From: Sepioteuthis lessoniana | Taxonomy: Eukaryota > Mollusca > Cephalopoda > Myopsida > Loliginidae | NCBI GenBank assembly: GCA_963585895.1 | Contig: OY757912.1 | Coordinates: 85,957,168 to 86,021,167 of the forward strand | Direction: 5' to 3' | DNA length: 64,000 nucleotides | Part shown: positions 40,637 to 51,459 of the stretch, one piece after another | Position numbering within the stretch: the stretch's first letter is position 1 | How the letters are laid out: the number at the start of each line of letters is the position of its first letter | Position numbers and translations under genes: made by a program | The notes under the pieces: generated by a model | Databases searched by the model: none | What the model saw: only the letters and a program-made list of their open reading frames with translations | Told to the model about the DNA's origin: nothing

Positions 40637-40654
40637 ACCCTGACATAATACTAA

Positions 40655-40715
40655 TGATTTTCAAACAGATCTATTTGACGCATAGATGAGACCCTAACTA
40701 GCGTTACTACTGCGT
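40655..40715 (-). repeat. REP-A fragment
   Basis: 'aacagatctatttgacgcat' and 'agatgagaccctaactagcg' match a short piece of the reversed REP-A between sub-repeats and head. A complete copy starts just after it. Confidence 0.55.
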
Positions 40716-40721
40716 CTGGTT

Positions 40722-41233
40722 TAGTTTGGTTTGGTTTTATGGCATATCAACCCTTGTTGGTTATTTTATACCAAAACATCTTTATGCATACATATTGAAT
40801 AAATATGATTTGAGAATACATTTCGTAGATAATATTTTAAAACGAGCGAAAGCCCATTCTTTTACAAACAGTAAAATGTTCTCGTGTATTCCTATGTAAA
40901 ACTAACAATTTCATTTAACATCAATCATTTGTTTGTAGACAGTTAAATTGTTATACATATATCATTGATGAATGAATAGTTTGTAGGTAATTTTTAAATG
41001 AGTCAGAACTAGTTTGCATGCTCACAAGTATTGCTATTGTTTCTACACAGTCAAATGGTTTCAATTATTGCGATCAAACATAAATATTTCTTTTTGATAT
41101 TAATTATTTGTTCGCACAGTGACGTGGTTGCAAGTATTGTAATGTAATACCAACAATTTAATTCTGGCTCACAGTTAAAGAGGTTCAAGTATTGCTATTT
41201 ACCGCTTATAATTCTATTCAACATTACTCATTC
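40722..41233 (-). repeat. REP-A copy, left part (split by LTR-3)
   Basis: Tail 'tggttttatggcatatcaac', then about seven sub-repeats. It stops at 41,233 and resumes at 41,799. Confidence 0.82.
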
Positions 41234-41798
41234 TGTTATATAGCCATAATAATATCAATAATAACAATAATATTACAAATAAAGGCTGACTGTCGTTTCA
41301 GATACAAATAAGTTTATTTCTTTCTACTTTCAGTCCTTGGTAATACGAGGAGAGAGACACCGTCCATAAAAGCCTATGCTAACCATACTATGCTGACCCC
41401 CCTCACACACGGTGCATCTTGTAGTGTCTAAGATCTCAACTCATTTCTGCCAGTTGAAACCCAAACTTATCTGTTTTGATCAGATCCAAAAAAACCCAAC
41501 CGCTTGCATCCACTGTCGAACCTCAAATCAAATCTTTTTAAAAATCCTCAAATTATCAGGATCATCCCTTCTGGGTATGACGTCAACCACCCACTCAATT
41601 TGCTCCAGCTTCATTTCCTGTCTGGGAGTTTATTATGACAGATGATGGTTGTCATATCCATTCCGCGCGGGCATGCAAGTACCCTGTCTGACTACGATAC
41701 CTGAACCAGAGACACCGAATAGCTTACCAAACAAGATAATAAAATATAATTAACGAAAAATGATTAATACAATTAATTATTACCTTAATTATATGACA
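41234..41798 (-). mobile_element. LTR-3, probable solo LTR inside REP-A
   Basis: 565 bp between tgttatatag and ttatatgaca, an imperfect inverted pair with TG/CA ends. Flanking attc/attt fits a 4-bp duplication with one change. It contains TGACGTCA at 41,578-41,585 and, for the minus strand, AATAAA near 41,311-41,320. The family REP-A sequence is continuous without it. The orientation is tentative. No coding region. Confidence 0.7.
41578..41585. promoter_or_regulatory. TGACGTCA palindrome in LTR-3
   Basis: Same 8-bp site as in both LTR-2 copies, although the LTRs otherwise look unrelated. Confidence 0.45.
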
Positions 41799-42130
41799 AT
41801 TTGGTGGCACACAGTTAAATGGTTCCATGTATTGGTATGTATCACTAACAATTCAATTTGTCATAAGTCATTTCTTTGCATACACTCGAAACGGTCGAAC
41901 AGTTATATTTGATTAAAAAATGAGACCATTTAAGATGCTACCACTCCAGGCCACTGTGGAACTGGGACTATGGCAATGGAAGTTATTCCACATTCTCTAA
42001 AACTCCAGAACTGGATTCTCACGATCAAATTTTTTGTTTTCATATCTAGGACACACTTTTGGTGGGAGTCTTACCCCTCTAAAGTGATGCAGTCGGTGTA
42101 TTCTACACACCCAGTCGACTGGGTTCACTA
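41799..42130 (-). repeat. REP-A copy, right part with head
   Basis: 'ggcacacagttaaatggttc', 'tggcaatggaagttattcca', 'gatgcagtcggtgtattcta', ending 'cccagtcgactgggttc'. Confidence 0.82.
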
Positions 42131-42245
42131 CTACTCGGGGTCAAAGTGGATTTTGGTATAATGTCAAGGAAAAGTTGATTTTAGATCCTCCTGAACTGGA
42201 GTCTTACCACTGGATTTAGGTTAGTGTCCTATTCAGGACACCATG

Positions 42246-42440
42246 TGAGTGTCTTTGTGGTGTGATAGTTAAACTGCTGGACTGCGGAATCGTAGTAAGC
42301 GCTGTTACGTTCACTTTCGGACAAATCCCATTGGGAAAGATATGAACCCCCTTATCCTACCAGTTATGGGTTAAATAGTACCACTACTGTCCTTCCAGAT
42401 GGATGGATTTAACATTAGATAACCAAAGAAGGTTGCAGGA
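42246..42440 (+). repeat. SINE3 copy
   Basis: 'ctttgtggtgtgatagttaa', 'gactgcggaatcgtagtaag', body 'gttacgttcactttcggaca' and 'agttatgggttaaatagtac', tail 'taacattagataaccaaaga'. The B box is partly deleted. Confidence 0.78.
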
Positions 42441-42785
42441 CACCATGATATTTGTCTTCAAACAAATTGTTTTAGCTGGAGTATCGGATAGTTTCAGCTG
42501 CTATGATGTACAGATCAGGAGAAATAGCCCAGGTTGGAGGTTCAATTTGTTTAACGTTTGCTGTGATGACGTACTAAGTCAGAATAGAAAGCTGATTGAT
42601 GGTATAAGGGTTAACTTAATATGATTATCCATTAAGTTTCTTGTACGGTTTAACTATTTTTTTTGTATTTGAATCAGCATTTTTTTAACTTGTATGTTTT
42701 TGCTTTAATCAACGTTTTCTTTGTTTTGTTTCAGCCAGTGTTTTTTACAGGTAATTTTTAATAATGCAATGATAAAAATGATCTT
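42441..42785. other. Unassigned sequence
   Basis: A 73-residue frame (42,403-42,624) begins in the SINE3 tail and has no recognised motif. The rest is T-rich. Confidence 0.4.
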
Positions 42786-42809
42786 ATATATATATATATA
42801 TATATGTAT

Positions 42810-42976
42810 AAAATTAATTTAAATCGCGAGTCGGAATTCTCCTACTAAAGTTTCACCTCAACGGATCATCAGGGAGTCTCTCACCGACCAACACTGGTCT
42901 GTGAGAGACTCCCAGATGATCCGTTGAGGTGAAACTTTAGTAGGAGAATTCCGACTCGCGATTTAAGTTAATTTTG
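42810..42976. repeat. Nearly perfect 167-bp palindrome
   Basis: Arms 42,810-42,891 and 42,895-42,976 differ at only about three positions, with a loop of a few bases around 'aacactggtc'. Landmarks: 'atcgcgagtcggaattctcc' on the left, 'ggagaattccgactcgcgat' on the right. (TA)n lies immediately left. The reverse of the left arm contains CTGATGA...GAAA. The low arm divergence points to a recent origin or ongoing gene conversion. Confidence 0.93.
42851..42872 (-). ncRNA. Hammerhead-like core in palindrome arm
   Basis: Minus strand: CTGATGA, T, CC / GTTGA / GG, T, GAAA, C. The stem is short (two G-C pairs). The right arm holds the mirror copy on the plus strand at 42,913-42,934 with CAGATGA in place of CTGATGA. 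Confidence 0.35.
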
Positions 42977-43249
42977 TAATTGGCTCCACTCGTGTTGAAC
43001 ACTCTTGTAATTGTAGCATTGCTGCGTTTTACGGTGGGTTTTATTTTTCTTTTGACCAACTGACTGCATACCTCTTGATTTTTTTTAACTGGTGTGACTG
43101 AGTTGGCCTTTTCTTTTTTTTTTTTTTTTGTCCTATGATATTTTTTCTTTTTCCCCCGGGCGGTGATTCGAGATATTTTAATCTCTTGTTCCTGGCGGGT
43201 TTTTTTTCTTTTTCCTGGTAACCGTGAATGCTGGTAGATAGTAGGTTAG

Positions 43250-43296
<47 letters not shown>

Positions 43297-43490
43297 TGGT
43301 GGTTTTTACCAATGTTTCACCAGTGTTTTTCACCGGTACATTTATTTTAATACTAGTGTTTTTTTTTTTGTTTTTTAAACACTATTTTTCCTCAATGCTT
43401 GTATTGAGAAACACCGTTTTCAATATATGAGGCAAGTATTCTTTTGACATCATAGTGTACTGTATATTAAAAAATAATAAAAATAGAAGA
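42977..43490. other. T-rich sequence with (TA)n at 43,254-43,293
   Basis: Sequence after the palindrome ('ggctccactcgtgttgaaca') may belong to the same element. The T runs contain no coding region. Confidence 0.4.
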
Positions 43491-43494
43491 TTAG

Positions 43495-43835
43495 TTATCG
43501 GGAGAGATTAAAGAAATTAACATTAATTACTTTACTTGAAAGAAAAATGTGAGGTGATCTGATTGAAACTTTAAAAAACAATTAATAGTGTTTTTAATTT
43601 TCGTAGACATTTTTAAAAAAATATTTTTCCGCGAACTGGAAATTTAGTGTTAAGAAAAATTTCAAAAACTAAGTCTACTAACCAATAGGATTTTTTTTTT
43701 ACTGAGAGAATAATCTATTTTGGGAACAGATTTGCCTAATCAGATCAAAAATAGCAATGGAGTGGGTACTTTTAAGATTGAATTGGATGATTTCAGAAGA
43801 AAGGTCGAAAAAACAATTTAAGTGAGCATTTTTGT
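43495..43835 (+). pseudogene. LINE-C 3' remnant (CR1/Jockey-like C-terminus), copy 1
   Basis: At about 43,698-43,815 the plus strand reads FTERIIYFGNR, a +1 frame slip, then LPNQIKNSNGVGTFKIELDD and FRRK. This matches the pattern 'R..N.WN.LP..VV.A.SVN.FK..LD' that ends many CR1/Jockey-type reverse transcriptases. The upstream part has only scattered matches. The reverse-oriented copy at 53,205-53,545 carries the same extra T. Confidence 0.6.
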
Positions 43836-44650
43836 GAACTTTCAAATGAATCATTTAACAGAATTTGATTTGTATATAGATGTTACATTAATATTATATA
43901 TGTTCTGTACGAAGATAGTTTTCTTTTTTTTTTCTTAATGTTGAAGCAAAAAGATAGTAAAAAGCGGAAATACCAAAGGAGGCATGACAAACAAAAATAA
44001 TAGGTTGTCTTCCTCAACGACTGGGGCATTCTCACAGCGAGTGATTTTTTTTTCGTTTTGTTTTAACTCTCAGTAGACATAACATTCTATCCTGATGTTG
44101 ACAGTTCCGTCAGTAAAAGTGTTTGGTTCTCAGGTGGATATAAACTATAGGAAATAGTTTATACAAGCTCCCCAATATTAATGATGTTTTCTTTGTTTCA
44201 TCAGTAGAAGTAGGAAGTGCAAATTGTATCAGATTAACACCTTTTTGAAGTAATCGATACTAATTCATTATACAGTAAACATTCGTTGTGATGGAACATT
44301 TTTTTTTTTAATTATTCCTGCATGACTATGTTTGTATACACAAAATATTTCATTTGTGGATGACTATTTATTCCACTTTTTAGAGAATAATTTTTTATCT
44401 AAAAAAATTCCCTGGAAGATTGCAAAAAGCACTTAGAACAGTTCTTCGTCAAAAAAAAAAAGAAGAGATCTGAGATGGTGAAAGTATAAAGTTGCCTAAA
44501 AAGATGACAGAAAAGCATGGAACAAAGTTGTATGTTTTCAATAAAGTAAACCTCTCCGTATCGCCTTTTTTTCAAGTGAAAAAAACAGAAGAAAAAATAA
44601 AAAATAAAAAAATAAAAAATAAATGCTTTAAAAGGTGTTTCTTTGAAAAC
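43836..44650. other. AT-rich sequence, nothing recognised
   Basis: Many A and T runs. The frame at 44,399-44,719 on the minus strand overlaps the LINE-W tail and is not supported. Confidence 0.4.
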
Positions 44651-44654
44651 CTTC

Positions 44655-45020
44655 AAATCATCAACATCATCATCATCTTTCGATTCTCTTTTGCCATCCG
44701 TCATTATCAGCCATAGCACTTGTTCTAGACGGGCTCGAATTGCTCAGCCAACACTGGTGTGTCCATGTGTTGGAGTCCATAGTTGAATGTTGCAAGATCG
44801 TACTTACTTCTCCAGCAATACTCAGCAAGTCTTACTCGTCTTACTTGAACAGTTTGAGATGTAAATGACCATACAGCTGCTATTTTTTTGGGTGCTGCTT
44901 CCGGGATTTATTTAAAACAGAACACTCCATCCTTGTGTCGTTTCTGTCCTGTCCAGCTTTTTCTCCAAGCGTTTTTTGAGAGTCCAAGTGAAGAAATTGC
45001 ATATTTTTGTGTAGTTGTTT
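44655..45020 (-). pseudogene. LINE-W 3' fragment, decayed
   Basis: Reverse (ATG)n tail 'catcaacatcatcatcatc' at 44,659-44,677. The minus strand then gives QTVQVRRVRLAEYCWRSKYD at about 44,855-44,795, and LGEKAGQDRNDTRMECSVLN near 44,965-44,910. Both correspond to family blocks. Confidence 0.7.
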
Positions 45021-45177
45021 CCTAAGATTTTTGCAAATTTTTATATGACAACAAGTATTTAAATATAATATAAATAATCGGCTCCCAGTTGTACGGTTTC
45101 TAGTATTCTCGTTTAATATCAATAGTTATGTAGTTTCAAGCGGTTATTCCTATTTGATAATAGTCATTTGTTTGTCA

Positions 45178-45412
45178 GGGGGTGTCCTCGTGGTGTAATG
45201 GTTAAAGCGATGGACTACGGAATCGTAGTACGCGAGTTCGTACTCCAGTCGCGCTATTACGTTCACTTTCGGGCAAATACCCTTGGGAAAGGTATGAACC
45301 CCCTTATCCTCCCAGCTATGGGTTAAATAGTACCACTACTGTTCTTCTAGGAGAATAGCTTTGGCATTAAATAACCTAAAAAGAGTTGATATGCCATTAA
45401 ACAAAAGAATCC
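45178..45412 (+). repeat. SINE3 copy, best preserved
   Basis: Complete: A box 'gtggtgtaatggttaaagcg', B box region 'cgcgagttcgtactccagtc', body 'gggcaaatacccttgggaaa' and 'cagctatgggttaaatagta', tail 'ggcattaaataacctaaaaa', 'gagttgatatgccattaaac'. Use this copy as the reference for the family. Confidence 0.9.
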
Positions 45413-45573
45413 AAAAGAATCATTTGTTTGCACATTGTTACATCGTTTCAAGTAACTACAAATAATCCTTAGTATATAATAATAGATTCAAGTATCAATT
45501 CTTAAAACAAATAATTTACAGTTATATAGTATCAAGTATTCTCATATGATACTAATAATTTTAAAACAAAGGG

Positions 45574-45640
45574 AATCCTAGTGGCGTAGAGGGTAAAGTG
45601 CCGGACTGTGACATCGTAGTAAATCTAAATAGATTTTTTG
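45574..45640 (+). repeat. SINE3 fragment, head only
   Basis: 'ctagtggcgtagagggtaaa' and 'ggactgtgacatcgtagtaa'. It breaks off before the B box. Confidence 0.65.
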
Positions 45641-45687
45641 TTACATTTGTCTCTAAATTGCCTTGAAAAAAACAATTATAAGACAGT

Positions 45688-45925
45688 TTCCGGTCAGCGG
45701 GGCTTAGAATAAACTGATTGTATCCTCTGAGGAGGCGTAAGAGCACCCCTGCCTACTAAAGTGGTGTCCTAGGAATAACACTATACTGCATTTGATCGTG
45801 AGACTTCAGATATGGTGAGTATGGAGTACCCCTTCATTGTTATTACTCTTACCACCTCTCTGACACAGGGTGGTAGTACCTGTTAGGGTCCTATCCCTGA
45901 GTCAAATAAATCTATTCCTAGGGAG
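45688..45925 (+). repeat. REP-A fragment, head part
   Basis: 'agcggggcttagaataaact', 'atggagtaccccttcattgt', 'ttagggtcctatccctgagt'. The sub-repeats and tail are missing. Confidence 0.75.
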
Positions 45926-46195
45926 TTTGATCTTGACTGGGTGATCCATAATTCTGGTCGTATGTCAGATTTTTTTTTGTGTGTCGCTCACTGAAGTGTT
46001 TTCTTCCTTCGACGAGTTCTAGGTCTCGTCTCAGACAGGAAATAATAAACCTCTGGGTCGGACATAGCCACAAAATAAGGCCCATAAATATGACAAATCC
46101 AAATAAACGTAAGACTCAAATGATAGATCTGAGTGCCGTGATTGGCAAGAGTTCCTTTCATAGATAACATGGGGGAGCTAATCAGCATACCGTGA
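45926..46195. other. Unassigned sequence
   Basis: Overlapping frames on both strands at 45,979-46,188 have no known motif. Confidence 0.35.
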
Positions 46196-46199
46196 ATGT

Positions 46200-47739
46200 T
46201 GGCTGTTCTAAATTTGGATACTCAAACAAAGACTTAAACAACAATGCATCTGAGAGAAATCATAAGAAAAATGGACGAAGAAGTCAGCAAAAATATAATC
46301 CTGAGTTATTTCACGAGCAACCCTACACAAAGAGGGTATAGGAAAAGGATGATGTAAATCTAGTCAGAATCCGCCAAGTTTAACACAAACAGCCAAAGAC
46401 TTGTCAACCAACCGTGGTTGATTTTTAAGAAAGGCTGGTTTTCTGACCGAGAGATTGAAGAAGCAAGGTAAATTATAAAGAGTATTTTCCTGAAAAACCC
46501 CGCCCCACATGAGCAAAAATGTTAACAGAAGCTAGAAAAAGGAGTTAATAATAATGATGATTGAAAAGAAGACTACGTTATCAAGTCTAAGGAATTAGGA
46601 CAAGAAAATTGTCAAGGAAAAACAGAAAAGGTAAATGAATTATAAAAAATATGAGAAATGGGGCTACAAAGACAAATAAAGAAAGTATAACAACAAACAA
46701 AAGGACAAAGAAAGAAAAATACACACTGACACTGTGAAATGAAAAAAAACCTCCTAAAGATTATGAAAGACAAGTCTGATAATACAAATGAAAGAAATAA
46801 ATCAAACAATATTGGCGAAAGAATATAAGAAAAGATACCGGGACAGGGTCAAGCAATACAAACAAAACAAGACCTTCCAGAAGAACGAAAGAAAATTCTA
46901 CCAATATGGCAATGGAACAGGCAAATCAACAACTGGATGCAAAGGAAACAAAACAATTTGAGTAAATGTGGAAACAGAAAAAAATAAAAGAAAAGCCGAA
47001 TGAATAAATAACATGAAAATTGATGAATAGATTGATAATACTGGGAAAAAAAGAAGAATTTGAAGAAAGTCCCGAGGCTGAAATACACCTCAACTTAGAG
47101 CAACACTCAAAAAATACCAATTTGGAGAACTTCAGGTTATGATGGCATACATAGATTATGATGTAAAAAAATTCACGTCAATTTTCGACAGATTACTTCA
47201 GCAACTAAGTAAATGCCAAAAAGAAGCAAGAATACCCGGATGTAATACTAAGGTAAAAACTACTCTGATTCAGAAAGACCTCCAAAATGTAACCATGCTC
47301 AGCAATTACGGACCGATAACGTGTTTACCTATGATGTGGAAAATTCTAACTGCACTGATAAAAGATGAAATCTGTTATTCACTTGATGTTGTTGATTACT
47401 TCACAAAGAACAGAAAGGATGCAACAAGGGAACGAGAATAGATTACTTGTATTATATATATCAATACATCATCAACGAGTCCAAAAAAAGGCGGGAAAAT
47501 GTAGCCATGTGATGGATTGACCGCAAAAAAGTCTATATGATCTCGCAAGCATGTATAATAAATTTTTTTCCAAAAAGAAAAAAAAAGGACTGGGGAATCT
47601 GATACAAAAATAGGGATGAACAGCCAGGAATAGAAGCTGGCACTGAAAAATATGCCCTGCTCCTAAGGAAACATGGGTAAAAAGAAATAACGGAAGGAAT
47701 AGAACTGCCAAATCAGAAAATTCTCAGAACGCTTAGAGA

Positions 47740-47810
<71 letters not shown>

Positions 47811-48033
47811 ACTTATAAATTGGAATAATGGAAGCGAACACTATCAAAGAAACATAGATGAAAGAAGAAATAAGAAAAAAAGTTTCTCTGAAGAATAAGT
47901 AAACTTTTCGTAACCAAGCTCTGCAGCAGAGATCTCATCAGACGAATAAACTCCTGGGTAGTCCCCCTTGTAAGATACTCTGGACCATTCTTATGGTGGA
48001 CAAGAGAGAAACTCAGAAAAGTGAACCAAAGGA
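46200..48033 (+). pseudogene. LINE-R, reverse transcriptase region, interrupted copy (part 1)
   Basis: Long but broken coding trace: YKQNKTFQKNERKFYQYGNG near 46,857-46,918, then an open stretch 47,139-47,441 with KEARIPGCNTKVKTTLIQKD and SNYGPITCLPMMWKILTALI. In this family that block (TTLIQKDP...NYRPITCLPMMWK) forms the first conserved part of the reverse transcriptase domain. Decayed fingers follow (47,490-47,990), with PLVRYSGPF-like residues 47,968-47,990. A (GA)n run at 47,743-47,807 replaces part of it. A REP-A interrupts the copy at 48,034. Confidence 0.75.
47743..47807. repeat. (GA)n microsatellite inside LINE-R
   Basis: About 32 GA units. Confidence 0.95.
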
Positions 48034-48559
48034 GGTTAGTTGGGTTTTATGGCATATCAACCTTTGAAGATTATTTAACGTCCAATTCACTTTTATACAA
48101 ATACTTTTATTTCAAACAATTCAGTTGAACATGAGTATACAGTTTAATATTCAAAAACATTCAGTTCAAGCTATTAAGTTTATTCATACAGTTCTAATTC
48201 AAACAATTCACTCTAGTATAAGTATAGATTTTGTCTACACACAGTTCATTCAATTTAGCATAAGTAGAGTTTCAATGTCAAAAACAATTCTATATCAAAT
48301 AATTCAGTTCAGCATAAGTACGCAGTTGACTTCTGTTTAACCCATAGATAGGGCCCTATCAGGTGCTAATACTCCGGGCCAGAGTGGACCTTGGAGTGAT
48401 AGCAATATCGAGGTACTCCGCATTCCTCAAAACTCCAACATCACTGGAACCTCACCATCAGATTGTTTAGTGTCATATTCAGGACACTTGTTGGGGGGGA
48501 GTTTACCCCTCTACTGTGGTGCAGTCGGTGTATTCTACTGCCCCAGCCAACTAGTCGAA
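48034..48559 (-). repeat. REP-A copy inserted in LINE-R
   Basis: Tail 'gggttttatggcatatcaac', sub-repeats, head 'ctactgtggtgcagtcggtg', 'gccccagccaactagtcg'. Flanks 'gaaccaaagga' (48,023-48,033) and 'gactaaagga' (48,560-48,569) look like a target-site duplication of about 10 bp. LINE-R protein matches continue on both sides. Confidence 0.82.
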
Positions 48560-48940
48560 GACTAAAGGACAAAAAATTTACTGATTATACACCAGGCCTT
48601 ACACCCTAGAAATAACATAGACTACATATATAAAAAAAGACTGAGGAAAGGATTGCGTAGATGCATCAACACAATCTCTCGAAAATCAAATCTAAAAAAA
48701 CAAAGCGCCAATGCTTACAGCAGTCTGTAACAGTAAAAGCAACAAAGAACAAACACAAAAACTGGTAAACAAAAATAGCGAATAACTGCATGGATATTTC
48801 AAGTAACAAACTGGCGAGATAGCGCACGAGAAGACCGAGATATGGCTAAGAAATAGAAATCACAAGAAAGAAAGTGAATCTCTTTTAATAGAAGCACAAA
48901 ACAAGGCCATAAGAACCAATTATATTGAAACCCGTTACTT
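48560..48940 (+). pseudogene. LINE-R, part 2 (after REP-A)
   Basis: 'HQALHPRNNIDYIYKK' at about 48,583-48,632 matches the family block HKALHPRDDVDRLY. The fragment at 48,898-48,938 encodes KAIRTNYI-like residues. Frame breaks throughout. Confidence 0.65.
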
Positions 48941-49508
48941 ACAAGGTAAGTGAATTCACTTACCTAGGAAGCAGCGTCTCATCAACCTAAAAGGACATCG
49001 ACACGCGGTTAACGAAGGCATGGACAGCTATCAATAGGCTATCGATCATATGGAAATCAGACCTAACCGATAAAATGAAACGCAGTTTCTTCCAGTATCG
49101 TATCGATACTGCTGTATGGATGCTAACAAAACGGCTGGAGAAGAAGCTAGACGGCAATTATACAAGAATGCTGCGAGCAATATTGAACAAGTCCTGGCGA
49201 CAACACCTCACAAGACACCAACTATACGGCCACCTGCCTCCCATCACGAAAACTATCCAAGTTAGACGAACCAGACATACAGGACACTGCTGGAGAAGCA
49301 GGGACGAGCTCATAAGTGATATATTCCTATGGACCCCGCATATGGCCGGGCAAAACAGGACAAGCACGAACATACATTCAGCAGCTATGTGAGTATACGG
49401 GATGTAGCCCTGAAGACCTGCCAGAAGCGATGAACGATACGGAGAAGTGGCGAGAGAAGGTCAGGGATATCTGTGCTAGTGTCACGACATGATGATGATG
49501 ATGATGAA
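48940..49508 (+). pseudogene. LINE-W 3' fragment inserted in LINE-R
   Basis: Longest LINE-W copy. From 48,950: SEFTYLGSSVSST, DIDTRLTKAWTAINRLSIIW and KSDLTDKMKRSFFQ. A short deletion removes the AAVTSI block, then the open frame 49,075-49,392 has [20 protein letters not shown] and [20 protein letters not shown]. It ends in 'gatgatgatgatgatgaa'. A perfect 20-bp palindrome (48,945-48,964, centre 'gaattc') lies at its start. LINE-R protein sequence resumes right after. Confidence 0.82.
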
Positions 49509-50215
49509 GCAAAAATTGATAATACACATTAGAATAGCGAGTGAAGGTTATGTGGTAAAAAAGTGAACCAGGTGATCACATAATAAACGAATGCATTAAA
49601 CTAGTACGAAAGGAGTACAAAACTAAGCATATGAATGGGTGGGAAATTTAATGCCTAAGGAATTGTACAAGTGGTTAAAATTTGACCATACAACAAATGG
49701 TTCAAGCCCAAATCAGAATCGGCCCTTCAAAATGAGATGCATAAAGTTCTTGTGGATTTGGACATATAAAAGGGTCATCTAATCCCGACCAGAAGACCAG
49801 ATCTAGAATTGATTAATAAGAAGAAAAAAAAGATCTTGTCCTCTTATGGATTTTGTGGTTCCAATGGCCCTCAGAGTGAAAATAAAAGAAAGTGAAAGGA
49901 TAAACAAATACTTGGATCTTGCCAGAGAATAAAAAACAAAAAACAAAAACAAACAAACTTGTATTGTACATGAAGATGATATTGATAACAATTGTAATTG
50001 GCACGCTTGGAACATTCAACAAAAGTTGGCAAAAAGACAGGAGGAATTAGAAATCGGAACGAAAATCGAAACCATCCACAACACAGCTTTGTTGAGATTG
50101 GCTAGAATTGTCGAAAGAGTCCTGGAGACCGGAGGGGACTTAATGCAATTATGACTCAGGTGAAAGATCACCAGCAAATGCTGGTGTAAAAAACAAGGAA
50201 GTATAATAATGATAA
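49509..50215 (+). pseudogene. LINE-R, part 3: endonuclease and 3' end
   Basis: AKIDNTH, then NEMHKVLVDLDI and HLIPTRRPDLELINKKKKK at about 49,730-49,835. The R-P-D of the restriction-like endonuclease (RPD-X(10-14)-D-F-A-V-P) is preserved. The second half is out of frame. The copy ends in an ATAATA-type tail at 50,205-50,223. Confidence 0.75.
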
Positions 50216-50219
50216 TAAT

Positions 50220-50605
50220 AATAAATGATCAACAACAAAAAAAGAAAATCTGCAAAATTGTCGACTTTGCTGTTCCGGCAGACCACAGAATAAAACTAAA
50301 AGAATGTGAAAAGAGAGATAAGTACCTTGAACTTGCTAGAGAATTGAAAAAAACTATGGAACATGAAGGTGACAGATATACCAATTGTGATTGGTGCCTT
50401 TGGCACGGTAACTAAAGGATTATTAAAGGGCCTGGAAGATTTGGAAGTTAGCGACCGAGTGGAGACCATCCAAACAACAGCATTATTCGAAACGGTCAGA
50501 ATACTGAGAAGAGTCATGGAGACTTGAGGAGACTTGCTGTCACTCAATCTCCAGTGAAATACCATCAGCTTACGCTGATGTGAAAAACTCTAATAAGTAA
50601 ATAAT
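50220..50605 (+). pseudogene. LINE-R 3' copy 2, 5'-truncated
   Basis: Opens inside the endonuclease: KICKIVDFAVPADHRIKLKE and CEKRDKYLELARELKKTM are intact in the frame 50,209-50,415, including the V-D-F aspartate. After a frame change the C-terminus follows, then 'ataataataatattg'. Its 5' truncation point abuts the tail of the previous copy. Confidence 0.82.
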
Positions 50606-51275
50606 AATAATATTGATTACAACAGCCAACTATAGCAATATCAACAGAATTAACATAGGAAAAACACCGGAAAAGAACAAATAAAATGCCTATAAAACAA
50701 AAAATGTGAAGGAAAACAACTGTATACTGACATCAAGTGACAAACAAGGGAAATTGCTTTTGAGATAAATTGGGTAGGAAAGGCGATACACTGAGAATTG
50801 TGCAAGAGATTTCAATTTGACCAAACCAATACGCACAACTGATTCTGTCCTCAAAATTGAGACGCATAAATTTCTCTTGGATATTGAGATTCAAACGGAT
50901 CCCCTACTCCAGGCAACCAGACATATTTTTTATTAAGAAAAGAACTTGCCATCAAATGGATTTTGCTATCCCAATAGACTACTGAGAGATAGTGAAGTTA
51001 AGCCAAAAACAGGGAAAATGCTGTTGAACATGAACGTGACCGTGATACCAATTTTCGTTGGAGTGTGTGGAACAGTCCTCAAGAAACTGTAAAAGAGGCA
51101 CGATGAACTAGAGATTTGAGCAAGAATCGAAACTACCCAGACTCCAGTACTTATAAAATCGGCTAGAATTCTTATAAGAGTCTTGTAGATGAGACTTGCT
51201 ATTACTCAAATTCTGTTAAACAAACATCAATTATAGCTGGTCTGAAAAACTCTCAAGAAATGAAATAATAAGGAT
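50606..51275 (+). pseudogene. LINE-R 3' copy 3, decayed
   Basis: KLGRKGDT-type trace at about 50,770, SRQPDIFFIKKRTCHQMDFA at about 50,910-50,970 (R-P-D changed to Q-P-D), IPIDY, then C-terminal remnants. It ends with 'aagaaatgaaataataagg'. Confidence 0.7.
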
Positions 51276-51284
51276 ATGCATTTG

Positions 51285-51455
51285 GAATAGTCTTTAAGCT
51301 TTGTAAAAAAGAGTGAAGGAATTGGAAATTTGCGGAAGAATCAAGATCCTGCAGACCACATTATTGTTGAGATTGACTAGAATACTGAGAAAAGTCCTGG
51401 AGATCAGAGGAGACTTGCTAACACTATTGAGAAAAATTCGTAAGGACTGAAGCAA
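51285..51455 (+). pseudogene. LINE-R 3' copy 4, short
   Basis: Covers only the last 50 or so residues: ELEICGRIKILQTTLLL-like reading at 51,319-51,375, then RILRKVLEIRGDLLTLLRK. Confidence 0.65.
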
Positions 51456-51459
51456 CAAT

